Shown here: in pieces, positions 55,828 to 56,653 of the stretch
Layout: the number at the start of each line of letters is the position of its first letter
Numbering within the stretch: position 1 is the stretch's first letter
Origin: Alloprevotella sp. oral taxon 473 str. F0040
Lineage (GTDB): Bacteria; Bacteroidota; Bacteroidia; Bacteroidales; Bacteroidaceae
NCBI RefSeq assembly: GCF_000318095.2
Contig: NZ_KB290710.1
Span: forward strand, 86,049-142,701
Direction of reading: 5' to 3'
DNA: 56,653 bases
Translations under genes and position numbers: made by a program
The notes under the pieces: model-generated
The model's database searches: none
The model's input: the letters and a program-made list of their open reading frames with translations, nothing else
Told to the model about the DNA's origin: nothing

Positions 55828-56379
55828 TTAAAGTGTTGCGATAAGTGCTGTGAGACGTTGTACGTGGTCATCGGCTTTTGCCTTGAAGACTTCCGCTTGA
55901 CCAGGTTCATTGCGCATGGCGTAGGACACACTGCAGGTGTGCACCATGCCAGCGAACTCCATGCCAGTGAAACCTGCAGCAAACATCTGGGCAAACATAA
56001 GTTTGTCGAAGGCATTGCCGTTGGCATTGATATAGACTTCTTCGGGAGCCCCTACAGTGAAGGAGAGAATGAGCTTCTTCCCTTTGAGGGCTGTGCCTGT
56101 GGAACCATGAGAGAAACCATGGAGCCACACTTCTTCTATCCAGCGTTGGAGCAAACTGGGGATGCTAAACCAGAAAAGTGGGAATTGGAACACTACGATG
56201 TCGGCTTCGACAAGGCGTTGTTGTTCACGCGCCACATCAATAGGCTTATGGGTGTAGAGATCTGCTAGACGAACGATTTCAACTTCGGGAAGTGCGACAG
56301 AGAGGCGTTCGAGAATTTCATTATTAACAACGGAATCTTTGGGGTCGGTGTGACCGCTGATGACAAGTACTTTAGACAT
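55828..56379 (-). CDS. NAD(P)H-dependent oxidoreductase, flavodoxin-like fold
   Basis: 183 residues. The flavodoxin-fold N terminus is KVLVISGHTDPKDSVVN (about 3-19). FPLFWFSIPSLLQRWIEEVW (about 81-100) and the GKKLILSFTVGAPEE strand (about 113-127) are hallmarks of the quinone reductase/KefF-MdaB family. It would use FMN or FAD to reduce quinones with two electrons. It lies 45 bases upstream of the small barrel gene on the same strand. Its start codon falls in sequence that itself resembles the adjacent TTAGAC repeats. Confidence 0.9.
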   Translation of the reverse strand: MSKVLVISGHTDPKDSVVNNEILERLSVALPEVEIVRLADLYTHKPIDVAREQQRLVEADIVVFQFPLFWFSIPSLLQRWIEEVWLHGFSHGSTGTALKGKKLILSFTVGAPEEVYINANGNAFDKLMFAQMFAAGFTGMEFAGMVHTCSVSYAMRNEPGQAEVFKAKADDHVQRLTALIATL

Positions 56380-56384
56380 TGATT

Positions 56385-56653
56385 TTAGATGTTAAGCTCT
56401 AGACGTTAGCAATTAGACGTAAGAGATTAGACGTTAGACGTTAGAGGGGCGCAGACCCTTTCTGCTCGGCTTCGTCTACACTGCGTTTCGCTCGCCTCGG
56501 GCTCAGCTTAGACGTTAGCAATTAGACGTTAGCAATTAGACGTTAGCAATTAGATGTTAGCAATTAGACGTTAGACGGCTTTGCTGTTGTACATCTATTG
56601 CCGCACGGTTCTAAGGTAAACTCTCTAACGTCTAAAGTCTAATCTCTAACGTC
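56385..56653. repeat. Second TTAGACG array, runs off the window
   Basis: Heptamers TTAGACG/TTAGCAA are in plus sense from about 56395. A module GGGGCGCAGACCCTTTCTG lies near 56444, and four tandem 14-base units TTAGACGTTAGCAA lie at 56508-56563. Opposite-sense TCTAACGTCTAA copies are near the right edge (from about 56624). The layout equals that at 55060-55299, and the right arm is incomplete. Confidence 0.8.

Overview
The window is a chromosomal segment of a Bacteroidota bacterium, most likely order Bacteroidales and probably a Prevotellaceae- or Porphyromonadaceae-like species that has a type IX secretion system (T9SS). Three lines of evidence support this. Promoters repeatedly show the Bacteroidota -7 box TAnnTTTG. 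The gene set includes gldH, porT, an LptD_2-type LptD, an MCE/SPOR-amidase pair and TonB-receptor-like barrels. Three large secreted enzymes end in T9SS C-terminal sorting domains. The species cannot be named from the sequence alone.

Layout. 1-4.3 kb: an interspersed repeat copy, then a small membrane protein, a 977-residue outer-membrane barrel protein, and the wreck of a C39-peptidase ABC exporter whose start codon overlaps the barrel gene's stop. 4.3-10.2 kb, minus strand: two paralogous T9SS subtilisin-like proteases and a BACON-type lipoprotein. 10.4-21.9 kb, minus strand: an envelope block read as purH (cyclohydrolase domain only), mreB, mreC, mreD, mrdA, rodA, a GY/DG-motif membrane protein, an HD-domain protein and lptD. 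22.3-24.1 kb: a His-rich Zn/Cd P-type ATPase that appears to lack its nucleotide-binding domain. 24.8-31.5 kb: inositol-phosphate synthase, MATE pump, cytidylate-kinase-like protein, MCE protein and a SPOR amidase. 31.9-39.6 kb: divergent cysK/cysE, asnA, a Fur-family regulator, recA, ricT (PSP1) and gldH. 39.8-44.6 kb: porT, then a 1308-residue secreted GH2 beta-galactosidase.

44.7-52.8 kb is a type I restriction-modification island on the minus strand: hsdR, hsdM, a DUF1016 nuclease gene with a damaged start, an Abi_C abortive-infection gene and hsdS. The specificity gene is split. Its N-terminal half sits on the minus strand and its C-terminal half lies convergently on the plus strand, with an inverted repeat (17 of 18 positions) at the two junctions. 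Inverting the intervening segment on paper restores a canonical two-TRD HsdS of about 431 residues. I read this as a DNA-inversion phase switch currently in the half-S orientation; it is the most notable system in the window.

52.8-56.6 kb is repeat-rich and carries thiL, a small outer-membrane barrel and a flavodoxin-fold quinone/NADPH oxidoreductase. Three repeat families recur between genes: (i) arrays of a 21-bp unit centred on CTCGGAG/CTCCGAG, at three loci; (ii) a ~70-bp element with head TGTGAAGGTTGTGAAAG and a GC alternating palindrome as tail, at three loci; (iii) TTAGACG heptamer arrays flanking GC-rich hairpin modules, mainly at the right end. No rRNA, tRNA, CRISPR array or transposase gene was recognised.
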